Of a stretch of DNA of 64,000 nt, positions 17,881 through 27,825 are shown piece after piece (the first letter of the stretch is position 1; every line of letters begins with the position of its first letter). The notes beneath the pieces are model-generated. The model was given only the letters and a program-made list of their open reading frames with translations. It was not told the DNA's origin and searched no databases. Source of the DNA: Desulfobulbus rhabdoformis (lineage in GTDB: Bacteria; Desulfobacterota; Desulfobulbia; Desulfobulbales; Desulfobulbaceae); NCBI RefSeq assembly GCF_016919065.1, contig NZ_JAFFQA010000015.1, forward strand, positions 47,409 through 111,408. Reading direction: 5' to 3'. The translations under genes and the position numbers were made by a program.

Positions 17881-18393
17881 TTATGCCGCAATCTCTGCGA
17901 CGGGCTTGTTACGCAATTTTGCGATCTGCTCTGCACTACGCAGGTTTCTCAATCCGTCCATGGTGGCTTTCACCAGGTTATGGGGATTGTTCGAACCCAG
18001 ACATTTGGTGAGAATATTCTGCACACCCGCTGCCTCAAGTACAGCACGAACCGCACCACCGGCGATAACACCAGTACCGTCAGAAGCGGGTTTGAGCATA
18101 ACAGAGCCTGATTTAAATTTGCCTACGATGTCATGGGGAATGGAAACATCAGTCAAAGAGACGAGTTTCATATCCTTGCGTGCCTGCTCGATCCCTTTGC
18201 GAATCGCCTCAGGTACCTGGTTTGCTTTACCCAGTCCGTACCCTACTCGGCCTTTTCCATCTCCTACAACTACGATGGCACTGAAACTGAACCGGCGACC
18301 ACCTTTAACAACCTTGGCCACGCGATTGATATAGACTATTTTTTCGATGAGCTCTTCTTGAGTTCCTTCTTTAGCTCGCTTAAAATCAGCCAA
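17881..18393 (-). CDS. rpsE: 30S ribosomal protein S5
   Basis: 30S body protein affecting decoding fidelity. The protein is 170 aa. It has the S5 double-stranded-RNA-binding-like N-domain ([41 protein letters not shown]) and the C-terminal domain with [19 protein letters not shown]. Confidence 0.97.
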   Translation of the reverse strand: MADFKRAKEGTQEELIEKIVYINRVAKVVKGGRRFSFSAIVVVGDGKGRVGYGLGKANQVPEAIRKGIEQARKDMKLVSLTDVSIPHDIVGKFKSGSVMLKPASDGTGVIAGGAVRAVLEAAGVQNILTKCLGSNNPHNLVKATMDGLRNLRSAEQIAKLRNKPVAEIAA

Positions 18394-18441
18394 GAAACAC
18401 CCCCGTCGTTAATTTTGATCCACTCGTTGAGAGTGTTTTTG

Positions 18442-18807
18442 TTAAAACTGAAGTCCGCCTTCGCGGGCACCCTCAGACAGTGATTTTACACGTCCGTGGT
18501 AGACATTGCCACCGCGATCGAAGACAACCTGCTCAATGCCGGCAGACTTGGCTTTCTCGGCGATTTTAAGCCCTACCTGTTTCGCCTGCGCACATTTATC
18601 GCCTGCATCGTCAGCATTGAAGTCCTTGTGTTCGGTGGACATGGAGACCAAGGTTTTATGCTGGGTGTCATCGATAATCTGGGCGTAAATGTGGCGGTTG
18701 CTACGAAATACGCACAAACGGGGGCGCTGGCTGGTCCCGGTGATTTTGACGCGAATGCGCTGTACCCGTTTCTTTCTTGCCTTTACTTTCGGATTAGTTT
18801 TGGCCAT
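18442..18807 (-). CDS. rplR: 50S ribosomal protein L18
   Basis: 5S rRNA-binding protein of the central protuberance. The protein is 121 aa with RPRLCVFRSNRHIYAQIIDD and the C-terminal VVFDRGGNVYHGRVKSLSEGAREGGL. The order rplF-rplR-rpsE is standard. Confidence 0.97.
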   Translation of the reverse strand: MAKTNPKVKARKKRVQRIRVKITGTSQRPRLCVFRSNRHIYAQIIDDTQHKTLVSMSTEHKDFNADDAGDKCAQAKQVGLKIAEKAKSAGIEQVVFDRGGNVYHGRVKSLSEGAREGGLQF

Positions 18808-18832
18808 GGTCGGTTATTCTATATATAAGTTT

Positions 18833-19375
18833 TTATTTTTTACCGCCGGCCTTGCCGACTTTACGTACAATGTGTTCGTCAACGTAACGAATACCTTTGC
18901 CTTTGTAGGGTTCAGGTTTTCTGATTGCACGGATCTGAGCTGCAGTCAACCCGATAAGTTCTTTATCAATTCCTTCAAGGGTAATTGAGTTATCCTTATC
19001 AACGGTAGCTGAGATGCCTGCCGGCAGGGTAAAATCAACGGGATTGGAGAACCCGACGTTGAGCGTCAGGGTCGAACCTTTTACGTTCGCTCTATAGCCA
19101 ACCCCCTCAACCATGAGTTTCTTAGTAAATCCCTGATCTACACCAACGACCATATTGTTAATCAAAGAACGGGTCATCCCCCAGAAGGCCAAAACCTTTT
19201 TGCTGGTTCCCTTGGGAGAGAAAACCAAGGTGTTTTCTTCCTGGGCTACGGCAATCTCAGGGCGAATATCGCGTTCGAGATTTCCCTTTTTCCCCTGAAC
19301 TTTGATATGTGTTCCTTTTATTTCAACCTTCACCCCACTGGGGATCGGAACGGGTTGTTTTCCTATTCGTGACAT
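18833..19375 (-). CDS. rplF: 50S ribosomal protein L6
   Basis: 50S protein near the factor-binding site. The protein is 180 aa with two repeated folds: MSRIGKQPVPIPSGVKVEI at the N-terminus and the C-terminal signature PEPYKGKGIRYVDEHIVRKVGKAGGKK. It belongs to the spc series between rpsH and rplR. Confidence 0.97.
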   Translation of the reverse strand: MSRIGKQPVPIPSGVKVEIKGTHIKVQGKKGNLERDIRPEIAVAQEENTLVFSPKGTSKKVLAFWGMTRSLINNMVVGVDQGFTKKLMVEGVGYRANVKGSTLTLNVGFSNPVDFTLPAGISATVDKDNSITLEGIDKELIGLTAAQIRAIRKPEPYKGKGIRYVDEHIVRKVGKAGGKK

Positions 19376-19409
19376 TAGGATCTCCTTTCTTCAGCAAATC
19401 GCAAATAAA

Positions 19410-19808
19410 TTACCAAACTTCGCAGAGAAACTCACCACCAACATTCATCTCACGAGCCTGCTTGTCGGTGATTACGCCTCTGGAAGTTGTCAGAATACCG
19501 ATCCCAAGTCCGCTCATAACATTGGGGATCTGGGTGGATCGGTTGTACTGACGACAGCCAGGTTTGCTGACTCTACGGATACCCGTTATAACCAGTTCGT
19601 TGTGCGGTCCATATTTCAGGTCAACCTTCAAAGTGCCTTGAGGGCCCTCATCACTGATCTGATAATCGGTGATGTACCCTTCTTCTTTCAACACTTTGGC
19701 TACGTTGACCTTCAGTTTGGACAGTGGCATCTCAACTGAACTGAAACGCGCTTTATTAGCATTTCTAATTCTTGTCAGCATATCTGCCAACGGGTCACTC
19801 ATAGACAT
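19410..19808 (-). CDS. rpsH: 30S ribosomal protein S8
   Basis: Primary 16S-binding protein; in E. coli it represses the spc operon. The protein is 132 aa with DPLADMLTRIRNANKARFSSVEMP near the N-terminus and the C-terminal GLGIGILTTSRGVITDKQAREMNVGGEFLCEVW. Confidence 0.97.
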   Translation of the reverse strand: MSMSDPLADMLTRIRNANKARFSSVEMPLSKLKVNVAKVLKEEGYITDYQISDEGPQGTLKVDLKYGPHNELVITGIRRVSKPGCRQYNRSTQIPNVMSGLGIGILTTSRGVITDKQAREMNVGGEFLCEVW

Positions 19809-19853
19809 TGAATAATCCTCTACTTTATAAAAATTGGCTTTGTATGAGTCCGA

Positions 19854-20039
19854 TTACCAACTAGATTTTGTTACGCCAGTGATCTCACCTTGAGAAGCCA
19901 ACTTGCGGAAACACAATCTGCAAATGCCAAACTTACGGTAATACGCTCGTGCTCGCCCACACAAAGGACAACGATTGTATCGTCGTACTTCAAATTTAGG
20001 GGTACGTTTAGCCTTGGCAATTAATGATTTTTTGGCCAC
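19854..20039 (-). CDS. rpsN: 30S ribosomal protein S14, type Z (zinc)
   Basis: A 61-aa short S14 with zinc ligands C24, C27, C40 and C43 ([21 protein letters not shown]). It is the type Z form of Firmicutes and deltaproteobacteria, not the about 100-aa zinc-free form of E. coli. It lies between rplE and rpsH as usual. Confidence 0.97.
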   Translation of the reverse strand: MAKKSLIAKAKRTPKFEVRRYNRCPLCGRARAYYRKFGICRLCFRKLASQGEITGVTKSSW

Positions 20040-20083
20040 AGAATCCTCCTAGAAGCTCTACTCTGCTATCCGTCTCTCAGGAA

Positions 20084-20626
20084 TTATTTTTTTCTAAAGG
20101 GCATTCCAATAGCATCAAGCAAAGCTTTAGCCCCTTCATCTGTTTTGGACGAAGTAACGATGGTTACATTCAGTCCACGAATCTGATCGATCTTATCGTA
20201 ATCGATCTCCGGAAAAATGATGTGTTCGGTAATGCCCATGGAATAGTTACCGCGTCCATCAAATCCTTTAAAAGATACGCCGCGGAAGTCGCGAACACGA
20301 GGCAGCGCAACGTTGATTAACTTGGAGAGAAAATCATACATACGCTCGCTGCGCAGGGTAACACGTGCACCGATCGGCATACCTTCGCGAAGTTTAAAGG
20401 TGGCGATGGATTTCTTTGCTTTGGTAACGACTGCCTTCTGACCGGCGATCCGGGTCAGCTCTTCAGCTGCCTTCTCAACGATCTTCGGGTTCTGAACAGC
20501 CTCACCAAGGCCCATATTGAGAACAACCTTCTCAACACAGGGGATGTCCATCACGTTTTCAATCCCCAGCTGCTTCTGCAGTGCGGGTTTAATTTCGTTC
20601 TCGTATTGTTCTTTTAATGTGCCCAT
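20084..20626 (-). CDS. rplE: 50S ribosomal protein L5
   Basis: 5S rRNA-binding protein that bridges to S13. The protein is 180 aa with [35 protein letters not shown] and the C-terminal [24 protein letters not shown]. It is part of the spc series. Confidence 0.97.
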   Translation of the reverse strand: MGTLKEQYENEIKPALQKQLGIENVMDIPCVEKVVLNMGLGEAVQNPKIVEKAAEELTRIAGQKAVVTKAKKSIATFKLREGMPIGARVTLRSERMYDFLSKLINVALPRVRDFRGVSFKGFDGRGNYSMGITEHIIFPEIDYDKIDQIRGLNVTIVTSSKTDEGAKALLDAIGMPFRKK

Positions 20627-20652
20627 TCTTTACTCCGTAAGCGAGAATGCCG

Positions 20653-20988
20653 TCATTTAGATGCTTCGATGGTAGCTTTGCACTTTTTGCAAATGCGAAC
20701 CTTGGTGCCGTCATCAAGGATCTGCTTACCGACACGTACAGTCTCGGCGCATTCTGGGCACACCAGCATGACATTGGAAATATGAATGCCAGCTTCTCTT
20801 TCAATGATCTGTCCGGATTGGGTAGCGTCGTTGGCTTTCTGGTGTTTTTTAATCATGTTGATGCGCTCAACGACCACACGGTCCTTGTCGCGATCTACAC
20901 GCAGCACTTTACCAACCCGTCCCTTATCTTTTCCAGCAATGACCTCTACTTTGTCATTTACGCGCAAATTGCTTTGACCTTGACGCAT
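20653..20988 (-). CDS. rplX: 50S ribosomal protein L24 with CxxC pairs
   Basis: Assembly initiator protein with an N-terminal KOW motif ([19 protein letters not shown]). The protein is 111 aa. The C-terminal half carries two cysteine pairs, C77/C80 (VCPEC) and C100/C103 (CKKC), forming a probable zinc knuckle. E. coli L24 lacks this arrangement, but it is seen in other bacteria. Confidence 0.96.
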   Translation of the reverse strand: MRQGQSNLRVNDKVEVIAGKDKGRVGKVLRVDRDKDRVVVERINMIKKHQKANDATQSGQIIEREAGIHISNVMLVCPECAETVRVGKQILDDGTKVRICKKCKATIEASK

Positions 20989-21028
20989 ATCGTAATCCCC
21001 TTAATTATTTAGGTAATTGAGGTAGTGT

Positions 21029-21397
21029 TTATAATACTTCAGGAGCAAGGGAGATTATCTTCATGAAGCCAAGTGATCTCAGTTCACGAGCAATAGGTCC
21101 AAAAATACGCGTTCCGATGGGTTCACCACTGGTGGAAAGCAGTACGGCAGCATTTTCATCAAACCGAACCGTCGTATCTTCCGGACGTTTGATAGCCTTA
21201 ACAGTTCGCACGACGACAGCATTGAGAACATCCCCTTTCTTGACCTTGGCATGGGGAATCGCCTCTTTTACCGTCACAACAATAATATCACCAATACGTG
21301 CATAGCGCTTTCTGGTGCCACCAAGAACTCTGATACAGAGTATTTTCTTGGCACCGGAATTATCGGCTACATTCAACACGGTTTCAGTTTGGATCAT
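21029..21397 (-). CDS. rplN: 50S ribosomal protein L14
   Basis: 50S interface protein contacting 16S helix 44. The protein is 122 aa, opening [27 protein letters not shown] and ending [18 protein letters not shown]. It is the first gene of the classical spc set, here directly behind the S10 genes. Confidence 0.97.
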   Translation of the reverse strand: MIQTETVLNVADNSGAKKILCIRVLGGTRKRYARIGDIIVVTVKEAIPHAKVKKGDVLNAVVVRTVKAIKRPEDTTVRFDENAAVLLSTSGEPIGTRIFGPIARELRSLGFMKIISLAPEVL

Positions 21398-21456
21398 GAC
21401 CTCACCCGATTATCTTCTCGATTCGTTTCTAAAGCTGATTATTAGGTGCTTTGGAT

Positions 21457-21711
21457 TTATACAGCACGCTCTACAATGCTTCGAACCAGCCATCTTTTCT
21501 TTTTGGACAAGGGACGGCATTCTTCGATTACAACCAAATCACCGATCTGGCAGTCATTAGATGCGTCATGAGCCATATATTTGACTTGTTGCCGAATATA
21601 TTTCCCATACAGTTTATGGGGGACTTTACGCTCGACGAGAACGACGACGCTCTTGTCCATTTTATTGCTGACAACAAAGCCTTGTCGCGTTTTTTTTACG
21701 TTTTCGCTCAT
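21457..21711 (-). CDS. rpsQ: 30S ribosomal protein S17
   Basis: OB-fold 16S-binding protein. The protein is 84 aa from [22 protein letters not shown], with [13 protein letters not shown] and [20 protein letters not shown]. The ATG at 21,711 is preferred; the frame can be extended four codons to a TTG that lacks a ribosome site. Confidence 0.95.
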   Translation of the reverse strand: MSENVKKTRQGFVVSNKMDKSVVVLVERKVPHKLYGKYIRQQVKYMAHDASNDCQIGDLVVIEECRPLSKKKRWLVRSIVERAV

Positions 21712-21739
21712 TGTATTTTCCAAGTCTAAAATTAATCAG

Positions 21740-21937
21740 CTACGCTGCTTGGTTTTGTTTTTCAGCAAGAATAGTCTGTATTCTAGCAATATCTTTACGG
21801 AGTTGATTGAGTTTAGCAGGATTTTCGAGCCGACGGATACCATGTTTAAACTGGAGTTTAAACAGATCTTCACGAGTCTCTTCTTCCTTTTTCAGCAAGT
21901 CTTCGACGGCTAAACTTCTCAGATCTTTTGCTTTCAT
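21740..21937 (-). CDS. rpmC: 50S ribosomal protein L29
   Basis: Small helical protein at the exit tunnel and SRP/trigger factor docking site. The protein is 65 aa ([26 protein letters not shown]) with the family motif [24 protein letters not shown]. Its start overlaps the rplP stop by 4 bp. Confidence 0.96.
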   Translation of the reverse strand: MKAKDLRSLAVEDLLKKEEETREDLFKLQFKHGIRRLENPAKLNQLRKDIARIQTILAEKQNQAA

Positions 21938-22350
21938 ATTACTTTACTCTTACTGATCAAAGTGGTGGGAAATGGAAGCTTATAGCTTGCAAGCCGCAGG
22001 GCCTCCATGGCCAGTGCCTCAGGTACCCCTTTGAGCTCATACAGGATACGACCGGGACGAATGGTGGCAACCCAGTACTCCGGCACACCTTTACCCTTAC
22101 CCATACGAGTTTCAGCCGGTTTTTTGGTAATCGGTTTATCTGGGAAAACCCGAATCCAAAGTTTACCGCCACGTTTTACTTTACGGTTAATGGCAATACG
22201 GGCAGCCTCAATCTGTTGGGCGGTCATACGACCACAACCAACAGCTTTGATTGCGTAATCGCCGTAGGCAAGCTCAGCGCCTCGGCTGGAAACGCCGTCC
22301 ATTCTGCCTTTAAACTGTTTTCTATGTTTAACTTTACGAGGACTTAACAT
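21934..22350 (-). CDS. rplP: 50S ribosomal protein L16
   Basis: A-site-side 50S protein. The protein is 138 aa, opening [19 protein letters not shown], with [49 protein letters not shown] spread over residues 55-100. It overlaps rpmC by 4 bp. Confidence 0.97.
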   Translation of the reverse strand: MLSPRKVKHRKQFKGRMDGVSSRGAELAYGDYAIKAVGCGRMTAQQIEAARIAINRKVKRGGKLWIRVFPDKPITKKPAETRMGKGKGVPEYWVATIRPGRILYELKGVPEALAMEALRLASYKLPFPTTLISKSKVI

Positions 22351-22391
22351 ATCTCAACTCCTAAGAAATTCACCGGGCGCGAAGATCTGGA

Positions 22392-23057
22392 TCAGTTGGC
22401 CTGAGCCTGGCTGTCTGCGACATTTTGGGTCTCAGCCAGTACTTCACCCTTGAAGATCCATACTTTGACGCCGATGATTCCGTACGTGGTTTTTGCTTCG
22501 GCGGTTCCGTAATCAATGTCGGCACGTAAGGTGTGCAGCGGTACCCGGCCCTCTTTGAACCATTCGGTACGTGACATCTCAGCGCCACCGAGACGACCGG
22601 AACAGGAAATTTTAATGCCCTGCACGCCAAACCGTAGAGCAGAATTGATCGATTTTTTCATTGCCCGGCGAAAGGCAATACGCCGCTCAAGTTGCGTAGC
22701 AATGTTTTCGGCAACAAGCTGGGCATCAGCCTCAGGGCGACGCACTTCCTGAATGTCGATGAAACAGGCACGTTTAAATTTCTGCTCGAGATCTTTTTTC
22801 AACCCTTCAATCTCAGATCCCTTTTTACCAATAACGATACCGGGACGAGCAGTGAAGAGTTTAATTTTAATCTTTTCACCGGTGCGCTCGATAATAATTC
22901 GAGCGATCCCCGCATGGTAAAGACGTTTTTTCAGATATTTGCGGATCAGCTGATCCTGATGCAGATTGCCTGCATATTCTTTATCAGCGTACCAAATGGA
23001 TTCCCAAGAGCGTGTTATGTTAATACGCAGTCCGATGGGATTTACTTTTTGTCCCAA
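22392..23057 (-). CDS. rpsC: 30S ribosomal protein S3
   Basis: mRNA-entry protein with helicase role. The protein is 221 aa. [20 protein letters not shown] at the N-terminus and a KH domain ([23 protein letters not shown]) are clear, and the C-terminal domain has [31 protein letters not shown]. Confidence 0.97.
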   Translation of the reverse strand: MGQKVNPIGLRINITRSWESIWYADKEYAGNLHQDQLIRKYLKKRLYHAGIARIIIERTGEKIKIKLFTARPGIVIGKKGSEIEGLKKDLEQKFKRACFIDIQEVRRPEADAQLVAENIATQLERRIAFRRAMKKSINSALRFGVQGIKISCSGRLGGAEMSRTEWFKEGRVPLHTLRADIDYGTAEAKTTYGIIGVKVWIFKGEVLAETQNVADSQAQAN

Positions 23058-23101
23058 GATAACCCTCCGTTCCCTCAGCTAATATTCGTTAATTGATGAA
23101 T

Positions 23102-23434
23102 TTAGGCTTCATCCACGACAACAGTGATATGACTGGTGCGTTTCAGAATGCGGGTAGCACGCCCTTGGGCTCTTGGACGAAATCGCTTGAGCATCGGCCC
23201 ACCATCCACCATGATTTCTTTTACATAGAGGCTGTCCACATCTACAGAATCACGCTGATCAGCATTAGCAACAGCAGACTCAAGCACCTTACGAATAATT
23301 TGGGCGGCCTTTTTAGGCATAAACCGTAGGGTGGTCACAGCAGTATCGGCTTTCATACCACGGACTACATCTGCGACCAGACGCGCCTTTTGTGGTGAGA
23401 TACGTATATACTTAGCGACGGCTTTTGTTTCCAT
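23102..23434 (-). CDS. rplV: 50S ribosomal protein L22
   Basis: Exit-tunnel protein with a long beta hairpin. The protein is 110 aa from [26 protein letters not shown]. The hairpin region [25 protein letters not shown] is intact. The ATG at 23,434 has GAGGAG eight bases upstream; a GTG three codons before it is too close to that site. Confidence 0.96.
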   Translation of the reverse strand: METKAVAKYIRISPQKARLVADVVRGMKADTAVTTLRFMPKKAAQIIRKVLESAVANADQRDSVDVDSLYVKEIMVDGGPMLKRFRPRAQGRATRILKRTSHITVVVDEA

Positions 23435-23473
23435 CGTGTTCACTCCTCAGGATCTTTCCTGCAAGATCTATTG

Positions 23474-23749
23474 TTACTTGCGGCCTTTTCTATCAGCTGC
23501 GTGCCCGTAGTAGGTACGGGTCGGTGAAAATTCACCCAGTTTGTGGCCAACCATATTCTCTGTTACATAAACAGGGATGAACTTGTTTCCGTTGTGGACG
23601 GCAAATGTAAGGCCAACCATCTCCGGGAGAATATCTGACCGACGAGACCAGGTTTTGATCACCTTACGAGAACCACTTTCCTGGGCCTGCAACACTTTCT
23701 TCATCAGATGGTCATCGACGAAGGGGCCTTTTTTTATAGATCGAGCCAT
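23474..23749 (-). CDS. rpsS: 30S ribosomal protein S19
   Basis: 30S head protein. The protein is 91 aa, opening [19 protein letters not shown], with the RNA-contact core [30 protein letters not shown] and [13 protein letters not shown]. It lies between rplB and rplV. Confidence 0.97.
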   Translation of the reverse strand: MARSIKKGPFVDDHLMKKVLQAQESGSRKVIKTWSRRSDILPEMVGLTFAVHNGNKFIPVYVTENMVGHKLGEFSPTRTYYGHAADRKGRK

Positions 23750-23767
23750 TCCTAGTATCTCCGTGTA

Positions 23768-24589
23768 CTATTTCCGTTTATTGACGATATCGCGATCAGA
23801 AGCCTTGGGCTTTCTGGTTTTGTATCCCTTGGCAGGCATACCCCAAGGTGAACATGGATGACGTCCACCAGAGCTTTTACCTTCACCACCACCCATGGGG
23901 TGATCAACAGGGTTCATTGCGACACCGCGTACAGAGGGACGGATACCTTTCCATCGTGAGCGTCCGGCCTTTCCTAATTTTGCACTACCATATTCAGTGT
24001 TGCCCACCTGACCAATACAGGCGCGACAATCTTTATGAAAGCGACGAACTTCACCGGAGGGAAGTTTTACCAAAACCTGGTTACCATCTTTTGCCATAAG
24101 CTGAGCAGAAGCACCGGCAGAGCGTACAAGCTGTGCACCCTTACCAATTTTCATCTCGACATTATGAATGATGGTACCAAGGGGAATATTAACCATGGGC
24201 AGACAATTACCGACCTTAATGTCAGCATCAGCACCGGCAACAACTGTGTCGCCAACGTTAATTCCCTTGGGTGCGAGAATATAGGTTTTCTCACCATCGG
24301 CATACACCAAGAGTGCCAGGTTTGCAGAACGGTTAGGATCGTACTCAATGGCACTTACTTTTGCCGGTACCTGCTCTTTATTCCGCTTCCAGTCGATAAT
24401 TCTATATTTGCGTTTGTGGCCGCCACCTTTATGACGTGAGGTGACCCGGCCGTAAACGTTACGCCCACCGGTTTTTTTCAGTGTTGCCGTCAGGGATTTT
24501 TCCGGCCCCTTACTCGACAGGTCGTCCTGACGAATAGAGACATGATGACGGCTTCCAGGTGATGTCGGTTTATGGATTTTTATAGCCAT
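23768..24589 (-). CDS. rplB: 50S ribosomal protein L2
   Basis: Conserved 50S protein close to the peptidyl-transferase centre. The protein is 273 aa. It shows the OB fold, the SH3-like domain, and the C-terminal [22 protein letters not shown] segment whose histidine lies close to the PTC. It ends in a basic tail DRDIVNKRK. Confidence 0.98.
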   Translation of the reverse strand: MAIKIHKPTSPGSRHHVSIRQDDLSSKGPEKSLTATLKKTGGRNVYGRVTSRHKGGGHKRKYRIIDWKRNKEQVPAKVSAIEYDPNRSANLALLVYADGEKTYILAPKGINVGDTVVAGADADIKVGNCLPMVNIPLGTIIHNVEMKIGKGAQLVRSAGASAQLMAKDGNQVLVKLPSGEVRRFHKDCRACIGQVGNTEYGSAKLGKAGRSRWKGIRPSVRGVAMNPVDHPMGGGEGKSSGGRHPCSPWGMPAKGYKTRKPKASDRDIVNKRK

Positions 24590-24634
24590 TTCTCTTCCTA
24601 TAATCGCAGCTGACGAGGCTTAATGATCGCTCGA

Positions 24635-24925
24635 TCAAAGCTCGTCAAGGAAATCGATTTTCCCTTCTGACAAGGTGATGTATGCTTTCTTCCAGTTACT
24701 GGTGTGGCCAGCGGAACGTGCGCCAACACGTTTCTTTTTGCCAGTCATATTTGCAGTGGCAACCTTAGCAACAGTAACGTCGAACAAGCTCTCGACAGCC
24801 TCTTTGATCTCGATCTTATTGGCGCGACGATCAACCTTGAAGACAACCTTGTTCTCAGTCTCTTGGAGAAAGTTGCCTTTCTCAGTCAGGCACGGCTTTT
24901 TGATAACTTCGTAGATAACTTTCAT
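24635..24925 (-). CDS. rplW: 50S ribosomal protein L23
   Basis: Docking site for trigger factor and SRP at the tunnel exit. The protein is 96 aa with IKKPCLTEKGNFLQETENKVVFKVDRRANKIEIKEAVESLF. Its start overlaps the rplD stop by 4 bp (translational coupling). Confidence 0.96.
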   Translation of the reverse strand: MKVIYEVIKKPCLTEKGNFLQETENKVVFKVDRRANKIEIKEAVESLFDVTVAKVATANMTGKKKRVGARSAGHTSNWKKAYITLSEGKIDFLDEL

Positions 24926-25545
24926 ACCTGAACCCTCTCCTCGATTTTAGCAAGACTGGATTGGATGAGCATCAATTTGGAATGCTTGAGGATATCGTAT
25001 ACATTTAGCCCTTCAACCGGCAGCACCGTATACCCAACCGCATTGCGTGAGGAAAGGCTGATCTGCTCGTCAACGCCTTCGGTGATAACCAGACAGTTAT
25101 CAAAGGCAAACTTGTCCATAACCTGAACAAAGTTTTTGGTTTTGACTTCGGGCAACTCAAATTTATCAATGACAACCAGGTTGCCTTCCTGGTTGCGTGC
25201 GCTCAGCGCCATCTTCAGAGCCAGACGCTTAACTTTTTTAGGCATGCTGTAGCTGTAATCACGCGGTTTGGGACCAAACGCGGTTCCGCCGCCACGCCAT
25301 ACCGGAGAGGTACGGCTACCGGAACGGGCACGCCCTGTTCCTTTCTGACGCCAGGGTTTCGCTCCACCGCCGCGGACTTCGCCACGGGTTTTGGTGCAGG
25401 CGTTACCGCTACGACGATTTGCTCTCTGCATGCAGACGACTTCGTGAAGAATGCCGGTGTTGACTTCCACGTTGAAAACGGAATCGTTGAGCTCAACCTC
25501 GCCGACTTTTTCTGCTTGAGTATTTAGAATTTCACAAACTGCCAT
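24922..25545 (-). CDS. rplD: 50S ribosomal protein L4
   Basis: Tunnel-wall protein; in E. coli it also represses the S10 operon. The protein is 207 aa. The extended loop is seen as TKTRGEVRGGGAKPWRQKGTGRARSGSRTSPVWRGGG. The C-terminal half is the usual Rossmann-like fold. Confidence 0.97.
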   Translation of the reverse strand: MAVCEILNTQAEKVGEVELNDSVFNVEVNTGILHEVVCMQRANRRSGNACTKTRGEVRGGGAKPWRQKGTGRARSGSRTSPVWRGGGTAFGPKPRDYSYSMPKKVKRLALKMALSARNQEGNLVVIDKFELPEVKTKNFVQVMDKFAFDNCLVITEGVDEQISLSSRNAVGYTVLPVEGLNVYDILKHSKLMLIQSSLAKIEERVQV

Positions 25546-25572
25546 GAGAATCTCCTTAAAAGCAGTCCAGGA

Positions 25573-26205
25573 TTACGCTTTTGAATAGATATTGACTACT
25601 CCGTTCTTTGCTCCTGGTACCGTTCCGCGAACGAGCAAAACGTTGTCTTCAGTACGAATGTCAACAACTTTCAGATTTTTCTGAGTAATAGTATCATTTC
25701 CCATGCGTCCGGGGAGTTTCTTCCCCTTGACGACACGGGCTGGCCAAGCACTGCAGCCAATGGAACCGGGTGCACGATGAAAGTTAGAGCCATGAGTCTT
25801 GCGACCACCATGGAAACCGTGACGTTTCATTACCCCCTGAAAACCGCGTCCCTTACTCTGACCAGTGATGTCGATCATCTCGCCTACAGAAAGCACTTCA
25901 GAAAGAGTAATTTCCTGGCCTACTTCGTAAGCTTCGGGATCTTCGATTCTGAACTCTTTAACGTGGTAGAATCCTTTGCCACCTGACCGCTTAAAGTGTC
26001 CTGCTTCAGGTTTGTTCAAACGCGAGGCTTTCTTCTCAAGAAATCCAACCTGGATAGCGTTATATCCTTCTTTTGCTACAGTTTTTTTCTGCAACACTGT
26101 GCAAGGGCCTGCTTCGATGACGGTAACCGGGATTGATCGGCCATTTTCATCATAGACCCGAGTCATTCCCAATTTACGTCCTAATATTCCTTTTGTATTC
26201 GGCAT
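25573..26205 (-). CDS. rplC: 50S ribosomal protein L3
   Basis: Assembly initiator whose long loop approaches the peptidyl-transferase centre. The protein is 210 aa from MPNTKGILGRKLGMTRVYDENG. The tip region GFQGVMKRHGFHGGRKTHGSNFHRAPGSIG includes the glutamine methylated by PrmB in E. coli. The frame extends six codons further upstream without a conserved match. Confidence 0.97.
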   Translation of the reverse strand: MPNTKGILGRKLGMTRVYDENGRSIPVTVIEAGPCTVLQKKTVAKEGYNAIQVGFLEKKASRLNKPEAGHFKRSGGKGFYHVKEFRIEDPEAYEVGQEITLSEVLSVGEMIDITGQSKGRGFQGVMKRHGFHGGRKTHGSNFHRAPGSIGCSAWPARVVKGKKLPGRMGNDTITQKNLKVVDIRTEDNVLLVRGTVPGAKNGVVNIYSKA

Positions 26206-26280
26206 CTGTCTACCTGGAGTCAATTCTTAATCACTTAAAGCGATTATTTTTTGATCGATCAGTTTTTGCTTAGCCAACCA

Positions 26281-26595
26281 TCAGGGAAGTTTAATTTCCA
26301 CGTCAACTCCAGCTGAAAGTTCAAGCTTCATCAGCGAGTCGATGGTTTGTTGTGTCGGCTCAAGAATGTCGAGCAGTCGGCGATGGGTTCGCATCTCGAA
26401 TTGCTCGCGAGATTTTTTATCCACGTGAGGCGACCGCAATACTGTAAATTTTGAAGTACTCGTAGGCAGCGGGATAGGACCAACAATAGTAGCGCCAGTC
26501 CGTCGAGCGGTATCTACGATTTCTTTGGTGGACAGATCAAGGAGCTTATGATCATACCCTTTTAATCGTATACGAATTTTATCTGCAGGAATCAT
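26281..26595 (-). CDS. rpsJ: 30S ribosomal protein S10
   Basis: 30S head protein, also NusE in transcription antitermination. The protein is 104 aa. [30 protein letters not shown] and [29 protein letters not shown] are diagnostic. An AGGAG lies just upstream of the ATG. It starts 10 bp after tuf, so the S10 and str operons are joined. Confidence 0.97.
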   Translation of the reverse strand: MIPADKIRIRLKGYDHKLLDLSTKEIVDTARRTGATIVGPIPLPTSTSKFTVLRSPHVDKKSREQFEMRTHRRLLDILEPTQQTIDSLMKLELSAGVDVEIKLP

Positions 26596-26605
26596 AACTC
26601 TCCTT

Positions 26606-27796
26606 TTATTCGATAATTTCGGAGATTACACCGGCACCAACGGTGCGGCCACCCTCGCGAATAGCGAAGCGAAGACCAACTTCCATGGCGATGGGGGTAA
26701 TCAATTCGCCGGTGATATGTACGTTATCACCAGGCATGACCATCTCTACACCATCCTCAAGAGTACAGACGCCTGTAACGTCGGTTGTCCGGAAGTAGAA
26801 CTGAGGACGGTATCCGTTGAAAAACGGTGTGTGACGTCCCCCCTCCTCCTTATTGAGGATATAGGCCTCAGCTTTAAACTTTTTGTGAGGTGTGATGGAA
26901 CCCGGTTTGGCAAGAACCTGACCACGTACAATTTCTTCACGTTTTACGCCACGGAGAAGCGCACCGATATTGTCACCAGCCTGACCTTCATCAAGCAGCT
27001 TGCGAAACATCTCGACACCGGTACAGGTGGTTTTGGTCGTTTCACGAACACCAACAATCTCGATCTCATCACCAACGTGGATAACGCCACGCTCAACACG
27101 ACCGGTGGCTACGGTACCACGACCGGAGATAGAGAAAACGTCCTCAACGGGCATCAAAAATGGTTTATCAATGGCGCGCTCAGGCTCAGGAATGTAGCTG
27201 TCGACCTGATCCATGAGGTCCCATATGCACTTTGCTTTCTCCTCGTCTTCCGGATTCTCAAGTGCCAACAGGGCAGACCCCTGAACGATCGGAATATCGT
27301 CGCCGGGGAAGTCGTATTTGTCGAGCAGTTCACGAAGCTCCATCTCAACCAGCTCGATGAGTTCTTCATCGTCGACCATGTCACATTTGTTCAGGAAGAC
27401 AACGATTGCAGGAACACCAACCTGGCGAGCCAGGAGGATGTGCTCACGGGTCTGCGGCATGGGACCGTCTGTGGCAGCCACAACCAGGATGGCGCCGTCC
27501 ATCTGCGCGGCACCAGTGATCATGTTTTTGATGTAGTCAGCATGGCCGGGGCAGTCCACATGGGCATAGTGGCGACTGGGGGTCTCATACTCTACGTGAG
27601 CAGTAGCGATGGTAATACCACGCTCTTTCTCTTCCGGTGCCTTGTCAATGTCACTAAAGTCAGTGAAAGCGGCCTGACCTTTGGTGGACAGTACACGGGT
27701 AATAGCTGCAGTCAGCGTGGTTTTACCGTGATCGATATGACCAATTGTTCCAACATTGACATGCGGCTTAGTCCGCTCAAATTTTTCCTTCGCCAT
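26606..27796 (-). CDS. tuf: Elongation factor Tu (copy in the str operon)
   Basis: GTPase that delivers aminoacyl-tRNA to the ribosome. The protein is 396 aa from [21 protein letters not shown]-motifs: GHIDHGKT (19-26), DCPGH (81-85), NKCD (136-139). It differs from the second copy (43,052-44,242) at only three residues: S74, I131 and I209 here against T, M and V there. The DNA differs at many silent sites. An upstream ATG three codons earlier is ignored because [10 protein letters not shown] is the conserved start. Confidence 0.98.
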   Translation of the reverse strand: MAKEKFERTKPHVNVGTIGHIDHGKTTLTAAITRVLSTKGQAAFTDFSDIDKAPEEKERGITIATAHVEYETPSRHYAHVDCPGHADYIKNMITGAAQMDGAILVVAATDGPMPQTREHILLARQVGVPAIVVFLNKCDMVDDEELIELVEMELRELLDKYDFPGDDIPIVQGSALLALENPEDEEKAKCIWDLMDQVDSYIPEPERAIDKPFLMPVEDVFSISGRGTVATGRVERGVIHVGDEIEIVGVRETTKTTCTGVEMFRKLLDEGQAGDNIGALLRGVKREEIVRGQVLAKPGSITPHKKFKAEAYILNKEEGGRHTPFFNGYRPQFYFRTTDVTGVCTLEDGVEMVMPGDNVHITGELITPIAMEVGLRFAIREGGRTVGAGVISEIIE

Positions 27797-27825
27797 CTTC
27801 TGCACCTCAACTCGGGCTATACTCG